A stretch of 64,000 nucleotides of DNA, taken from Streptomyces sp. NBC_00554 (lineage in GTDB: Bacteria > Actinomycetota > Actinomycetes > Streptomycetales > Streptomycetaceae). The position numbers and the translations under genes were made by a program. Shown in pieces: positions 32,593 to 42,290 of this stretch. Positions within the stretch are counted from its first letter, which is position 1, and each line of letters opens with the position of its first letter. The stretch covers positions 1,550,001 to 1,614,000 of the forward strand of contig NZ_CP107799.1 of assembly GCF_041431135.1 (NCBI RefSeq), read 5' to 3'. The notes under the pieces were generated by a model. It searched no databases and had not been told where the DNA came from. It was given only the letters and a program-made list of their open reading frames with translations.

Positions 32593-33888
32593 GTGGGAGC
32601 TGTGCGGCTCTCACGAAGAGGCCTGCTGCGCGCGGGCCTGGCCGGTACGGCCGCCACCGCGCTCGGCGGCCTGGCGACCGGCTGTGCCGTTCCGACCGGC
32701 TCGACCGGTCGGAACATGGTCCTGTGGTACTGGAGCGGGGGTCTGAGCGACACGGTCGTGAAGAACGCCAAGACCCGTTACGACAGTTCGGTCGCTCTCG
32801 ATGCCATCCAGATCGGCGGCCAGTACCGCTCCAAGCTCATCACCACCATCACCGGCCAGGCCCACATCCCCGACATCGCGGGGCTCAAGGGCGAGGACAT
32901 GGCCGCCTACCTGCCGAACGCGGACCAGTTCATCGATCTGCGGACGCTGGGCGCGGAGAAGTACAAGAGCCAGTACCTGTCGTGGAAGTGGGACCAGGGC
33001 ATCGCCGACGACGGCACGATGGTCGGCTTCCCGATCGACTGCGGCCCTGTCGCGCACTTCTACCAGTTCGAGGTGTTCCGCAAGGCGGGGCTGCCGTACG
33101 AACCGGCCGACGTGTCCAGGGAGTTGAACACCTGGGAGAACTTCTTCGCCGCGGGTGAGCAGCTCAAGAAGCGGATCCCGGGGACCATGCTCCTCACCGA
33201 CGTCAACTCCGTCTTCGAGAACGTCGTACAGCAGGGTTCCCAACGGTACGTCGACAAGGACCGCCACTTCATCGGCGACCAGGAGCACGTACGCAACGCC
33301 TGGGCGCTCGCCGTGGAGGCCAAGCGTCGCGGGATCGTCTCCGACCTCGTGAACGGCACCCCGGACCAGCTGTCGGCCAAGCAGGACGGCAAGCTGCCCA
33401 GCGAACTGGGCGCCTCCTGGGCGGCCTTCGACATCAAGAACGGTGTGCCGAAGACCAAGGGCAGGTATCGGGTCGCCGACATGCCGGTGCGGCCGGCCAA
33501 CAACGGCGGCTCGTTCCTGTCGATCACCAAGGCGTGCCGCGAGCCCGAGCAGGCCTTCCAGATCATCACCTGGATGCTCAACGCGGCCAACCAGGCGCAG
33601 GGTTACGTCGACGCGGGCCTCTTCCCCTCCACGCCCGCCTCGTACGGCCTGAAGCAGATGCAGGAGCCGGACGACTTCTTCGGCGGCCAGGTCACGACCG
33701 ACATCTTCGGGCCCGCCGCGCAGAAGATCGCGGTCGCCTACAACAGCCCGTACGACATCGCGCTCGGGCAGCCCATCAAGGACGAGATCAAGAACGTCGG
33801 CGTCCTCGGCAAGGACCCCAAGAAAGCCTGGAGTGACGCCATGAGCAAGTGCCGTCGCATCGCGAAGCACCTGGGGGTGAGCTACTGA
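32593..33888 (+). CDS. ABC sugar transporter substrate-binding lipoprotein
   Basis: A 431-residue family 1 solute-binding protein. The N-terminus is a Tat-type lipoprotein signal: LSRRGLLRAGLAGTAATAL, then the lipobox LATGC. The mature part shows the usual two-lobe pattern (NMVLWYWSGG, VGFPIDCGPVAHFYQ). The start is GTG 32593, or GTG 32602 with GGGAG just before it. The stop shares one base with the start of the first permease. Ligand unknown; neighbours suggest a mannose- or galactose-containing oligosaccharide. Confidence 0.9.
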   Translation: MGAVRLSRRGLLRAGLAGTAATALGGLATGCAVPTGSTGRNMVLWYWSGGLSDTVVKNAKTRYDSSVALDAIQIGGQYRSKLITTITGQAHIPDIAGLKGEDMAAYLPNADQFIDLRTLGAEKYKSQYLSWKWDQGIADDGTMVGFPIDCGPVAHFYQFEVFRKAGLPYEPADVSRELNTWENFFAAGEQLKKRIPGTMLLTDVNSVFENVVQQGSQRYVDKDRHFIGDQEHVRNAWALAVEAKRRGIVSDLVNGTPDQLSAKQDGKLPSELGASWAAFDIKNGVPKTKGRYRVADMPVRPANNGGSFLSITKACREPEQAFQIITWMLNAANQAQGYVDAGLFPSTPASYGLKQMQEPDDFFGGQVTTDIFGPAAQKIAVAYNSPYDIALGQPIKDEIKNVGVLGKDPKKAWSDAMSKCRRIAKHLGVSY

Positions 33889-34838
33889 TGGCCGTCATCG
33901 AGCAGACCCCGCCCATTGTGGCGCCGCCCTCCACGGCCGGGCCGAAGAAGGGCTGGCGCAAGTACTGGCACCTCTACGCCGCCATCTCCCCCTTCTACCT
34001 GATCTTCCTCGGCTTCGGCCTGTTCCCGGTCGGCTTCTCGCTCTATCTGTCCTTCCACCGCTGGGACGGCCTCGGCTCGATGGAGTGGGCCGGGCTCTCG
34101 CAGTACCAGTACCTGCTGAGCGACAGCGACTTCTGGAACTCGATCGGCAACACGATCATCATCTGGGCCCTTGCCACCTTCCCCATGATCTTCCTGGCGA
34201 TGGTCACAGCCGTGATGCTCAACTCGGCGGTCCGCTTCAAGAACGTCTACCGGTTCGCGTACTTCCTGCCGAACGTCACTTCCGTCGTCGCCATCGCGAT
34301 CGTCTTCGGCTCGATCTTCTCCACCAACTTCGGCATGGTGAACGCCGTCCTGGAGGCGGTGGGGATCGACCAAGTGGCCTGGCTGAACACACCGTGGGGC
34401 ATCAAGGTCACCATCGCGGCGCTGATGACCTGGCAGTGGACCGGCTACAACGCCATCATCTTCCTCGCCGGGCTCCAGACCGTGCCGAGCGAGCTGTACG
34501 AGGCGGCGCGGGTGGACGGCGCCAACCCGATCCAGACCTTCTTCCGGATCACGCTGCCGCTGCTGCGGCCCACGCTGCTGTTCGTGCTCGTCGTCTCCAC
34601 GGTCACGGGCCTGCAGAGCTTCTCCGAACCACAGGTGCTGCTCCAGACCTCGTCCAACGACTCGACGTTCGCGGGCGGTCCGGGCCACTCGGGCCAGACG
34701 ATGGTCCTCTACTTCTTCCAGCAGACCTTCGACAACAACGACTTCGGGTACGGAGCCGCGGTGGCGTGGGGCATCTTCCTCGTCGTCGTCATCTTCTCGA
34801 TCATCAACTGGCGCCTCGTGCAGCGCCGGGGCGACTAG
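33888..34838 (+). CDS. ABC sugar transporter permease (MalF-like)
   Basis: A 316-residue permease with a cytoplasmic N-terminus and six predicted helices. The EAA loop reads YEAARVDGANPIQTFFRITLP. The ATG overlaps the binding-protein stop by one base (TGATG), and GGGGGTGAG precedes it. It pairs with the MalG-like permease 14 bp downstream. No dedicated ATPase is encoded nearby, so a shared MsiK-type ATPase is likely, as is common in Streptomyces. Confidence 0.92.
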   Translation: MAVIEQTPPIVAPPSTAGPKKGWRKYWHLYAAISPFYLIFLGFGLFPVGFSLYLSFHRWDGLGSMEWAGLSQYQYLLSDSDFWNSIGNTIIIWALATFPMIFLAMVTAVMLNSAVRFKNVYRFAYFLPNVTSVVAIAIVFGSIFSTNFGMVNAVLEAVGIDQVAWLNTPWGIKVTIAALMTWQWTGYNAIIFLAGLQTVPSELYEAARVDGANPIQTFFRITLPLLRPTLLFVLVVSTVTGLQSFSEPQVLLQTSSNDSTFAGGPGHSGQTMVLYFFQQTFDNNDFGYGAAVAWGIFLVVVIFSIINWRLVQRRGD

Positions 34839-34852
34839 GAAGGGCCCGCATC

Positions 34853-35692
34853 ATGGCATCCATCAAGGGGTCCCACCGCAGAGGGATCGCGCTGCACCTC
34901 CCGCTGGTCATCGGCACGCTGATCTCGGCCTTCCCGTTCTACTGGGCCGTCATCATGTCGACGCACAGCTCGACGGAGATCTTCTCCTACCCGCCGAAGC
35001 TGCTGCCGGGCACGCACTTCCTGGAGAACGTCCGCAACCTCTTCGACGCCATCGACTTCTTCGGGTCGATGTGGAACTCGCTCCTTGTCGCGACGTCGGT
35101 GACCTTCCTGGTCCTGCTCTTCGACTCCCTCGCGGCGTTCGTCTTCGCCAAGTTCGAGTTCCCCGGCAAGGGTCTGCTGTTCGGGCTGCTCATGGTCATC
35201 TTCATGGTCCCGGCGCAGTTGTCGGTCATCCCGCAGTTCGTCCTCATGGCGAAGATCGGCTGGATCGGCTCGATGACCGCGCTGATCGTGCCTGCCGCGG
35301 CCAACGCCTTCGGCATCTTCTGGATGCGCCAGTACATGAAGACGGCCATCCACGACGAGCTGCTCGACGCCTCCAAGCTCGACGGCGCGAACTTCCTGCG
35401 CCAGTACTGGCACGTGGCGCTTCCGGTGGTCCGCCCCGGCCTCGCCTTCCTCGGCATCTTCACCTTCATGGGCCAGTGGAACGACTTCGCCTGGCCCCTG
35501 ATCTCCCTCACCAACCCCGACAACGTGACCCTCCAGGTCGCGCTGTCCCAGCTCAACGGCACCCACGGCACCACCGACTACGGCATCGTGATGACAGGCG
35601 CCCTGCTCGCCCTCATCCCGCTGCTGATCGTGTTCGCGATCGGCGCCAAGCAGATCATCGGCGACCTCGCGAAGGGAGCCGTCCGCGGATGA
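34853..35692 (+). CDS. ABC sugar transporter permease (MalG-like)
   Basis: A 279-residue permease with six helices and the EAA loop LLDASKLDGANFLRQYWHVA. The ATG at 34853 follows GGAAGGG. The stop overlaps the GH2 gene start by 4 bp (ATGA). It forms a heterodimer with the preceding permease. Confidence 0.92.
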   Translation: MASIKGSHRRGIALHLPLVIGTLISAFPFYWAVIMSTHSSTEIFSYPPKLLPGTHFLENVRNLFDAIDFFGSMWNSLLVATSVTFLVLLFDSLAAFVFAKFEFPGKGLLFGLLMVIFMVPAQLSVIPQFVLMAKIGWIGSMTALIVPAAANAFGIFWMRQYMKTAIHDELLDASKLDGANFLRQYWHVALPVVRPGLAFLGIFTFMGQWNDFAWPLISLTNPDNVTLQVALSQLNGTHGTTDYGIVMTGALLALIPLLIVFAIGAKQIIGDLAKGAVRG

Positions 35693-38610
35693 CCAACGAT
35701 CCGCTGCTGGCCCTGCGCCCCTGGGAGTCACCCGAGGTGACTTCCTGGGGGCGCTTGCCCATGAACGCCGTCGACCGGCGCGCCCAGGCTCTCTCCCTCG
35801 ACGGCGACTGGCGCTTCCAGCTCCTCCCGACCCCCACGGCTCCAGTGGGCGACGACTGGTCCTCGTCCCAGGTCCCCGGCGCCTGGACCCTCCAGGACAC
35901 CGACGACCTGCCCTGGTACACCAACTCCCAGATGCCGTGGGGCGAGTTCCCGCCCGCGTCTCCGGCGGCCAACCCGACGGGCGTGTACGAGCGTGAGGTC
36001 GACGTTCCGGCCGAGTGGGCGGGCCGGCGGATCGTGCTCCAGGTGGGCGCCGCCGAGAGCGTGCTGCTCGTCCACGTCGACGGTCGGCCCGTAGGCGTCT
36101 CCAAGGACTCGCATCTGGCGGCCGAGTTCGACCTCTCCGCCGTCGTACACCCCGGCGCGTCGCACACCGTGCGGCTCACCGTGGTCAAGTGGTCGGACGC
36201 CTCGCACCTTGAGGACCAGGACCAGTGGTGGCACGGCGGCATCACCCGCCCCGTACTGCTGTACGCGACCGATCCGCTGTATCTGGCCGATGTGACCGTG
36301 CGGACCCGGCTCGACGGTGAGCTGCGGGTGGACTGCCAGGTGCGGCATGCCTCGGGCGCGCTCCCCGCAGGCTGGTACGTCACCGGGCAGCTGGAGACCC
36401 AACTCATCGCCCAGGACACGGAGTTCGACCGCTTCAACGAGGAGGACGGCCGCGTCTCCGACTTCCTCGGCGAGGTGCGTCTGAGCACGGTCGTCCGCGA
36501 GGTCCGCCCGTGGTCCGCGGAGACACCCGAGCTGTACGGGCTGACCGTCCGGCTGCACCGCGCCGACGGCTCGGTCGCCGACACCGCGCTCCACCGCATC
36601 GGCTTCCGCGAGGTCGAGATCCGCGGCAGGGATTTGCTCCTCAACGGCGAGCGGGTCTACATCCGGGGCGTCAACCGGCACGACTTCCATCCGCTGACCG
36701 GCCGGACGGTGTCGTACGACGACATGCGCGCCGATCTCGTGCTGCTGAAGCGGTTCGGGTTCAACGCGATCCGCACCGCGCACTACCCGAACGACCCGAC
36801 GCTGTACGACCTCGCGGACGAACTCGGCTTCTATGTGGTCGACGAGGCGAACATCGAGGCGCACGACCACGCCCACGAGATCGCCGACGACCCGCGCTAC
36901 ACCAGCGCCTTCGTGGACCGGGTCACACGGATGGCGCTCCGCGACAAGAACCATCCCTCCGTCATCATCTGGTCGCTCGGCAACGAGTCCGACTACGGCG
37001 CCAACCACGACGCGGCGGCGGGCTGGCTCCGCCGCCACGACCCGACCAGGCCGCTCCAGTACGAGGGCGCCGCCAAGCTCGACTGGGCCGACCCGGCGCT
37101 CGCCTCCGACATCGCCTGCCCCATGTACGCGCCCATCGAGGACTGTGTCGCGCACGCCCTGTCCGGCGAGCAGACCAAGCCACTCATCCAGTGCGAGTAC
37201 TCACACGCCATGGGAAACAGCAACGGCACGCTCGCCGACCACTGGGCCGCCATCGAGTCAACCCCAGGGCTTCAGGGCGGTTTCATCTGGGAGTTCTGGG
37301 ACCACGGCATTCTCCAGCGTGTGAACGACGGAAGACCGGCCGGGCTCGGTGGCGCCGGGCTGTATGACAACGGTGTCGCCGCGCCGGGCCACCGCTGGGC
37401 GTACGGCGGCGACTTCGGCGAGACGATCCATGACGGCGTGTTCATCGCCGACGGGGTCGTCTTTCCCGACCGCACGCCCAAGCCGGTGATGTACGAGCAC
37501 CGGGAGATCGCGGCGCCCGTTCGGCTGGCGTACGACCGCGACGGACTCCGGGTGACCAACCACCAGCACTTCCGCGGTCTGGAATGGCTGGCCGCCGAGT
37601 GGTCGCTCGCCCTCGCGGACGGCGGCACGCTCACGGCGCCGGCCGAGCTGCCCGCCGTACGGCCGGGCGGGACCGCGTCGGTGCCGCTTCCCTTCGCGCT
37701 GCCGGAGGACGGCGGCGAGGCCTGGCTCACGCTGCGGGTGACGACGGCCGACGACGAGTCGTGGGCGCCGCGCGGCACGGAGGTGTGTGTGCCGCAGGTG
37801 CGACTGCGGGCGGCGGATCCAGTGGCCCCGGTCTCGCCGAGAGGCACACCCGTCGAGGTCGACGAGGACGGCCTCCTTGTCCATCCGCTGCTCACGGCCG
37901 CCCCCGTGCTGTCGCTGTGGCGGGCACCGACCGACAACGACGTCCTCGGCGGCATGGCGGCGCGCTGGCAGGCGTGGGGGCTGGACGCCTTGGTACGCAA
38001 GGTCGTCGCCGTACGCCATGCGGGCGCGAGCATCACCGTGCTCGCCGAGTACGTCACCGAGGCCGGCCCCGTGCGCCACGAGCAGGTGTTCACACGCGTC
38101 CGGGGCGGCGTGCGCATCGAGGAGACGGCCGAACTGCCGGACGGGCTCGACGATGTCGCTCGGGTCGGCTCCGTCTTCGAGACCGTCGCCGGGCTCGACG
38201 TCCTCGCGTGGTACGGGCAGGGCCCCTGGGAGTCCTACCCGGACCGGAGCACGGGCGCGCCCGTGGGGCACCACTCCGTTCCCGTGGACGAGCTGTTCAC
38301 CCCCTATCTGCGCCCGCAGGAGAGCGGCGGGCGGCACGGCGTACGGCACTTCACCCTGTCGGCGCCGGACGCCACGGGCCTGGCGGTGGACCTCGCGGAA
38401 CCCTCCCAGGTCTCCGTGACCCGCTACCTGGCCGAGGATCTGGCCGCCGCCACACACCACGACGAGCTGGTGCCGCGGCCCGGCTGCGTCGTGCACCTCG
38501 ACGCCGCTCACCGCGGCCTGGGCACCGCCTCGTGCGGGCCCGACACCTCGCCCTCCTACCTCGTCGCGGCCGGTACCCACCGCTGGTCCTGGACGCTGCG
38601 CGTGCTCTGA
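35689..38610 (+). CDS. Beta-galactosidase (GH2, LacZ-like)
   Basis: A 973-residue cytosolic glycosidase with sugar-binding, immunoglobulin-like, TIM-barrel and C-terminal domains as in LacZ. Acid/base Glu lies in WSLGNESDYG and the nucleophile Glu in CEYSHAMGNSNG. RGVNRHDFHP and the late YGQGPWESYPDR block are also typical of beta-galactosidases. The ATG overlaps the permease stop by 4 bp, so hydrolysis is coupled to import. No signal peptide. Confidence 0.93.
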   Translation: MTNDPLLALRPWESPEVTSWGRLPMNAVDRRAQALSLDGDWRFQLLPTPTAPVGDDWSSSQVPGAWTLQDTDDLPWYTNSQMPWGEFPPASPAANPTGVYEREVDVPAEWAGRRIVLQVGAAESVLLVHVDGRPVGVSKDSHLAAEFDLSAVVHPGASHTVRLTVVKWSDASHLEDQDQWWHGGITRPVLLYATDPLYLADVTVRTRLDGELRVDCQVRHASGALPAGWYVTGQLETQLIAQDTEFDRFNEEDGRVSDFLGEVRLSTVVREVRPWSAETPELYGLTVRLHRADGSVADTALHRIGFREVEIRGRDLLLNGERVYIRGVNRHDFHPLTGRTVSYDDMRADLVLLKRFGFNAIRTAHYPNDPTLYDLADELGFYVVDEANIEAHDHAHEIADDPRYTSAFVDRVTRMALRDKNHPSVIIWSLGNESDYGANHDAAAGWLRRHDPTRPLQYEGAAKLDWADPALASDIACPMYAPIEDCVAHALSGEQTKPLIQCEYSHAMGNSNGTLADHWAAIESTPGLQGGFIWEFWDHGILQRVNDGRPAGLGGAGLYDNGVAAPGHRWAYGGDFGETIHDGVFIADGVVFPDRTPKPVMYEHREIAAPVRLAYDRDGLRVTNHQHFRGLEWLAAEWSLALADGGTLTAPAELPAVRPGGTASVPLPFALPEDGGEAWLTLRVTTADDESWAPRGTEVCVPQVRLRAADPVAPVSPRGTPVEVDEDGLLVHPLLTAAPVLSLWRAPTDNDVLGGMAARWQAWGLDALVRKVVAVRHAGASITVLAEYVTEAGPVRHEQVFTRVRGGVRIEETAELPDGLDDVARVGSVFETVAGLDVLAWYGQGPWESYPDRSTGAPVGHHSVPVDELFTPYLRPQESGGRHGVRHFTLSAPDATGLAVDLAEPSQVSVTRYLAEDLAAATHHDELVPRPGCVVHLDAAHRGLGTASCGPDTSPSYLVAAGTHRWSWTLRVL

Positions 38611-38637
38611 ACTCGCGTGTGATCCCCCAACTCTTCG

Positions 38638-40497
38638 ATGGAGCAAGCAGACGTGTGTACTTCGCATGGCCAGACGGAGGCCGAACAGGCCGGCGCCGGC
38701 CGCCGCAACTTCCTGCGGGCCACGGCGCTGATCGGCGCGGCCTCGGCGGTCTCACTGCCCGCGGTCACCACCGCGCAGGCCGCACCCGCCTCCGCGGAAT
38801 CGACGTGGCGGCCCGACTCCGAGAGCCGCCGCTTCACGCTCGCCGTGATGCCCGACACGCAGTACCTCTTCGACGGGGCGAGCATCAACCCGGCTCCGAT
38901 CGAGGCGTCGCTCCGCTACCTCCTGGAACACGGCAGGGACGACAACATCGTCTTCCTGTCGCACCTGGGCGACATCACGGAGAACGGCGCGAAGGCCGAA
39001 TTCGACGCGGCGGGCAAGGCGTTCGAGCTGCTCGACAAGCGGGGCGTGGGCTACAGCGTCCTCGCGGGCAACCACGACATCAGGTCGTCCACGGACGACC
39101 AGCGCGGCTCCACCCCGTACCTGGACGCCTTCGGCCCGCAGCGCTTCGCGGGCAAGCGCACCTTCGGCGGCGCATCGCCGGACGGCTACAACACCTTCCA
39201 CCTCTTCAAGGCCGCCGGCCGGGAGTGGCTGGTCCTCGCCCTGGACTGGCGGCTGTCGGCGAAGGGGTACGCATGGGCCAACGACGTCATCGCCCAGCAC
39301 CCGAAGACGCCCGTCATCCTCACCACGCACGAGCTCGTCTACGGCGACGACGCCCTCTCCGCGTACGGGCAGCAGCTCTGGGACCAGCTGATCCGTGACC
39401 ACGACCAGATCTTCCTCACCCTCAACGGGCACTACTGGCCCGCCGCCCGCGCCACCCGCAAAAACGCGGCCGGGAACGACGTACACCTGCACCTGACGAA
39501 CTATCAGAACCGTTACTACGGCGGCGCGGCGATGATCCGCCTCTACCACTTCGACCTCGACCGCGACACCATCGACGTCGAGACGGTCTCGCCGTGGATC
39601 CTTGGCCGGGCGGCCAAGGGGCTCAACGAGCTGGAGCGCCAGGAGATGGAACTCAGCGGCGACGCCGACCGGTTCTCGGTCGACATCGACTTCGAGGAGC
39701 GCTTCTCAGGCTTCGCACCGGAGCCCGCGCGCCCGTCCCGGCCCGCCTCGAAGATGCTGGTGCGGGGCACGGTCGCCTACTGGCGCTTCGACGGACACGA
39801 GGACGGCAGCGCGGTCGAGGGAACCGTGCGCGACCTGTCCGGGCACGGCAACGACCTCACGCTGGTCAAGGTCGGCGACAGCTCCCTGACCTTCTCGTCG
39901 GCCCATCACCCGGACCAGCCGGGCCACGGCAGCATCAGCTTCCAGGGCGGCAAGCCTCCGCTGAAGGGGGCCTACCTGCGGACGATCGACGGTGCTCCCC
40001 TCAACTCGGCCACCTTCAAGCGTGGTTACACCATCGAGGCCTTCTACCAGGTGCCCGCCGACTGGGACGCCTCGCGCAACGCCTGGGCCGGGCTGGTCAG
40101 CCGCACCGGCACGGGCGGTGGCGCGGGCAAGACCGAGGGGGACCCGGACGAGCCGCTCGCCACACTCTCGCTGTCCGACGGACCCGGCCCGCAGTGGGCG
40201 GCGCGGCCCCTCAACCAGCAGGGCATCGCGACCAACTGGGGCGACGAGACGGCCCGGGAGCAGTGGTGGCACGTCGCCGTCGTCAACGACGGGTCGCACA
40301 CCACGATGTACGTCCAGGGCTGCCCCGTCGCCCGCAATCCCACCGCGGTCGCCGTCGGACTCACCTCCCTCGGACTGCCCTGGCTGCTCGGCGGCTACGA
40401 GTACGCGGGGAAGATCGACCAGATCCTGTACGGCCGGCTCGGGGACGTCCGGATCGTCGAACGCGCCCTGCCCGTCACGTCGTTCATGAACCACTGA
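38638..40497 (+). CDS. Tat-exported metallophosphoesterase with C-terminal LamG-like domain
   Basis: A precursor of about 619 residues. A twin-arginine signal GRRNFLRATALIGAASAV precedes a calcineurin-like domain with MPDTQ, LGDITENG, GNHDIRSS and LTTHEL. The last block reads NGHYWPA, so the usual GHxH lacks its second His. From about residue 380 a concanavalin-like LamG fold follows (VAYWRFDGHEDG ... AGKIDQILYGRLGDVRI), suggesting glycan binding. ATG 38638 has no ribosome site; GTG 38653, nine bases after GGAG, may be the start. It lies 27 bp after the GH2 gene. Confidence 0.85.
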   Translation: MEQADVCTSHGQTEAEQAGAGRRNFLRATALIGAASAVSLPAVTTAQAAPASAESTWRPDSESRRFTLAVMPDTQYLFDGASINPAPIEASLRYLLEHGRDDNIVFLSHLGDITENGAKAEFDAAGKAFELLDKRGVGYSVLAGNHDIRSSTDDQRGSTPYLDAFGPQRFAGKRTFGGASPDGYNTFHLFKAAGREWLVLALDWRLSAKGYAWANDVIAQHPKTPVILTTHELVYGDDALSAYGQQLWDQLIRDHDQIFLTLNGHYWPAARATRKNAAGNDVHLHLTNYQNRYYGGAAMIRLYHFDLDRDTIDVETVSPWILGRAAKGLNELERQEMELSGDADRFSVDIDFEERFSGFAPEPARPSRPASKMLVRGTVAYWRFDGHEDGSAVEGTVRDLSGHGNDLTLVKVGDSSLTFSSAHHPDQPGHGSISFQGGKPPLKGAYLRTIDGAPLNSATFKRGYTIEAFYQVPADWDASRNAWAGLVSRTGTGGGAGKTEGDPDEPLATLSLSDGPGPQWAARPLNQQGIATNWGDETAREQWWHVAVVNDGSHTTMYVQGCPVARNPTAVAVGLTSLGLPWLLGGYEYAGKIDQILYGRLGDVRIVERALPVTSFMNH

Positions 40498-40517
40498 CCC
40501 GAGGGACTCACACCGTC

Positions 40518-42182
40518 ATGACCGAGCAGCAGCTGCCCGTCTGGGCCGATCCGTCCGTCTCGCCGTCCCGCCTCGACGCACAGGGTGTCTCCAGACGCCA
40601 ACTCCTGCGCCGGGCAGGCCTGTTCAGCGCCGCGTTCGCCGCCGGTTCACTGGCGACCCCCGCGGCCGCTCACGGGCAGGGCCTCGGCGGCAACGACCCG
40701 CGCCTCGCCTATCTCGTCGGCGACCACCACATCCACACGGTCTACAGCCACGACGCGAAGTACACGTTCTCCCAACTCGCCGCCGCGGGCGCCGAGTACG
40801 GCCTCGACTGGATGGTGTTCACCGAGCACTCCAACTTCGGGCACGCCCAGTACGGTGCTCCGCTGGAACGCAAGGAGATCCTCGAGGCGCGCGCCGAGAA
40901 CCCGCGCCAGCTGATCTTCCAGGGCCTGGAGTGGTACATCCCTGCCGCCGAGCACGCCACGGTCTTCGCCGCGCCCGGCCGCCACGAGGTGGACCTGCTC
41001 ACCCGGTTCGAGCTGGCCTACGACGGCAAGCTGCTCGGCTACACCGACGGCGCCGCCGACAACCCGAACACGGCACGCAACCAGGCACACGCGGTCAAGG
41101 CCATCAAGTGGCTGGCCGAGCAGCGCCGTACCGGTTACGTCGACGATGTGCTGGTCCTCGCCAACCACCCGATGCGCCTGGGCATCGACTCCCCGTACGA
41201 GATGCGCGACTGGCGGGACGCGGCGTCCGAGATCATGATCGGCATGGAGGGCGCTCCGGGCGCACAGGGCGCGGCCATCCCCGGCTGGCGCGGTACGACC
41301 TCGATCCGCGGCGAGTACGAGAACAAGCCGTCCGCGCAGTCCTGGCCCGGCTACCCGGCGGACGCCTACCTCACCTACGGCGGCTTCGACTGGGCGACCG
41401 CGACGGTGGGCGGCCTCTGGGACGCCATGCTCGCCGAGGGCAAGCTGTTCTCGGTCACCACCAACTCCGACGCCCACCGCATCGTGTTCGACACCTGGAA
41501 GAACGGCGACTGGGCGGCCGGGCAGAACTTCGACAACACCGGCAAGCTGCCGGACCCGGTGAACACCGACACCCCGCAGCCCGGCAGCGACTTCTGGCCC
41601 GGCCAGTTCAGCCGCACCCATGTGGGCGTGACCCGCTACGGCTACCGCTCGGTGATGGCGGGCCTCCGTGCCGGCCGGGTCTGGCTCGACCACGGGCACC
41701 TGATCGACGGACTCGACGTCCGGCTGAAGCGGGACCGCGACCAGGGCCGGGGCGTGACGATGGGCGGCCGCCTACGCGTCCGCAAGGGCGACAAGCTGAC
41801 CCTGTCGGTCACGGTGACGAGCGCATCCCGCCCCAACCCCCAGGGAATCCTGCCCGAGTTGGCCCATGTCGACGTGATCCGCGGCGCCGTACGCGGACCC
41901 GCCGCCCGCGACGACTGGAAGGCACCCGACACCAAGGTGGTACGCACCGTGGACGTCAGCGGCCGCAAGGGGACGTACACCCTGCGCATCCCGCTGGTCG
42001 CAGGCGACGAGTCCTTCTACGTCCGCCTGCGCGGCAGCGACGGCAACCGCAATGGCACGGGGTATCTGGGCGCCACCGTCGACCCGCACGGCCCGATCAC
42101 CCACGCACCGGGGAACGGCGACCCGTGGGCAGACACATGGTTCTACGCGAACCCGATCTTCGTGGACGTGGCGGGAGCTTGA
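40518..42182 (+). CDS. Tat-exported PHP-domain phosphoesterase-like protein
   Basis: A 554-residue precursor. The twin-arginine signal SRRQLLRRAGLFSAAFAAG is followed by a PHP domain with GDHHIHTVYSHD (HxH pair), FTEHSNFGH, LANHPMR and TTNSDAHR, so the expected metal ligands are present. A beta-rich C-terminal part follows. The ATG at 40518 has GAGGGA upstream and lies 20 bp after the metallophosphoesterase gene, making it last in the operon. Exported PHP enzymes next to sugar importers suggest removal of a phosphate group from a glycan before uptake, which is inference. Confidence 0.83.
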   Translation: MTEQQLPVWADPSVSPSRLDAQGVSRRQLLRRAGLFSAAFAAGSLATPAAAHGQGLGGNDPRLAYLVGDHHIHTVYSHDAKYTFSQLAAAGAEYGLDWMVFTEHSNFGHAQYGAPLERKEILEARAENPRQLIFQGLEWYIPAAEHATVFAAPGRHEVDLLTRFELAYDGKLLGYTDGAADNPNTARNQAHAVKAIKWLAEQRRTGYVDDVLVLANHPMRLGIDSPYEMRDWRDAASEIMIGMEGAPGAQGAAIPGWRGTTSIRGEYENKPSAQSWPGYPADAYLTYGGFDWATATVGGLWDAMLAEGKLFSVTTNSDAHRIVFDTWKNGDWAAGQNFDNTGKLPDPVNTDTPQPGSDFWPGQFSRTHVGVTRYGYRSVMAGLRAGRVWLDHGHLIDGLDVRLKRDRDQGRGVTMGGRLRVRKGDKLTLSVTVTSASRPNPQGILPELAHVDVIRGAVRGPAARDDWKAPDTKVVRTVDVSGRKGTYTLRIPLVAGDESFYVRLRGSDGNRNGTGYLGATVDPHGPITHAPGNGDPWADTWFYANPIFVDVAGA

Positions 42183-42186
42183 GCTG

Positions 42187-42257
42187 CACCCCGCCAGGGG
42201 CGCGGGGCTGCATTCAACATGCGGCTCCGCCGCGTGGGCGCGACCAGCCACGACGGG
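42187..42257. repeat. Dispersed Streptomyces intergenic element, likely also a terminator
   Basis: The stretch contains CCCCGCCAGGGGCGCGGGG and GCGCGACCAGCCACGACGGG. From general knowledge this pattern is repeated many times between genes in Streptomyces chromosomes. It sits between convergent stops and can fold into G/C hairpins. Only one copy is in the window, so the dispersed nature is from memory, not seen here. Confidence 0.55.
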
Positions 42258-42290
42258 CCCGCGGATCCCCACGCCCTCGCAGCGGAGCGC

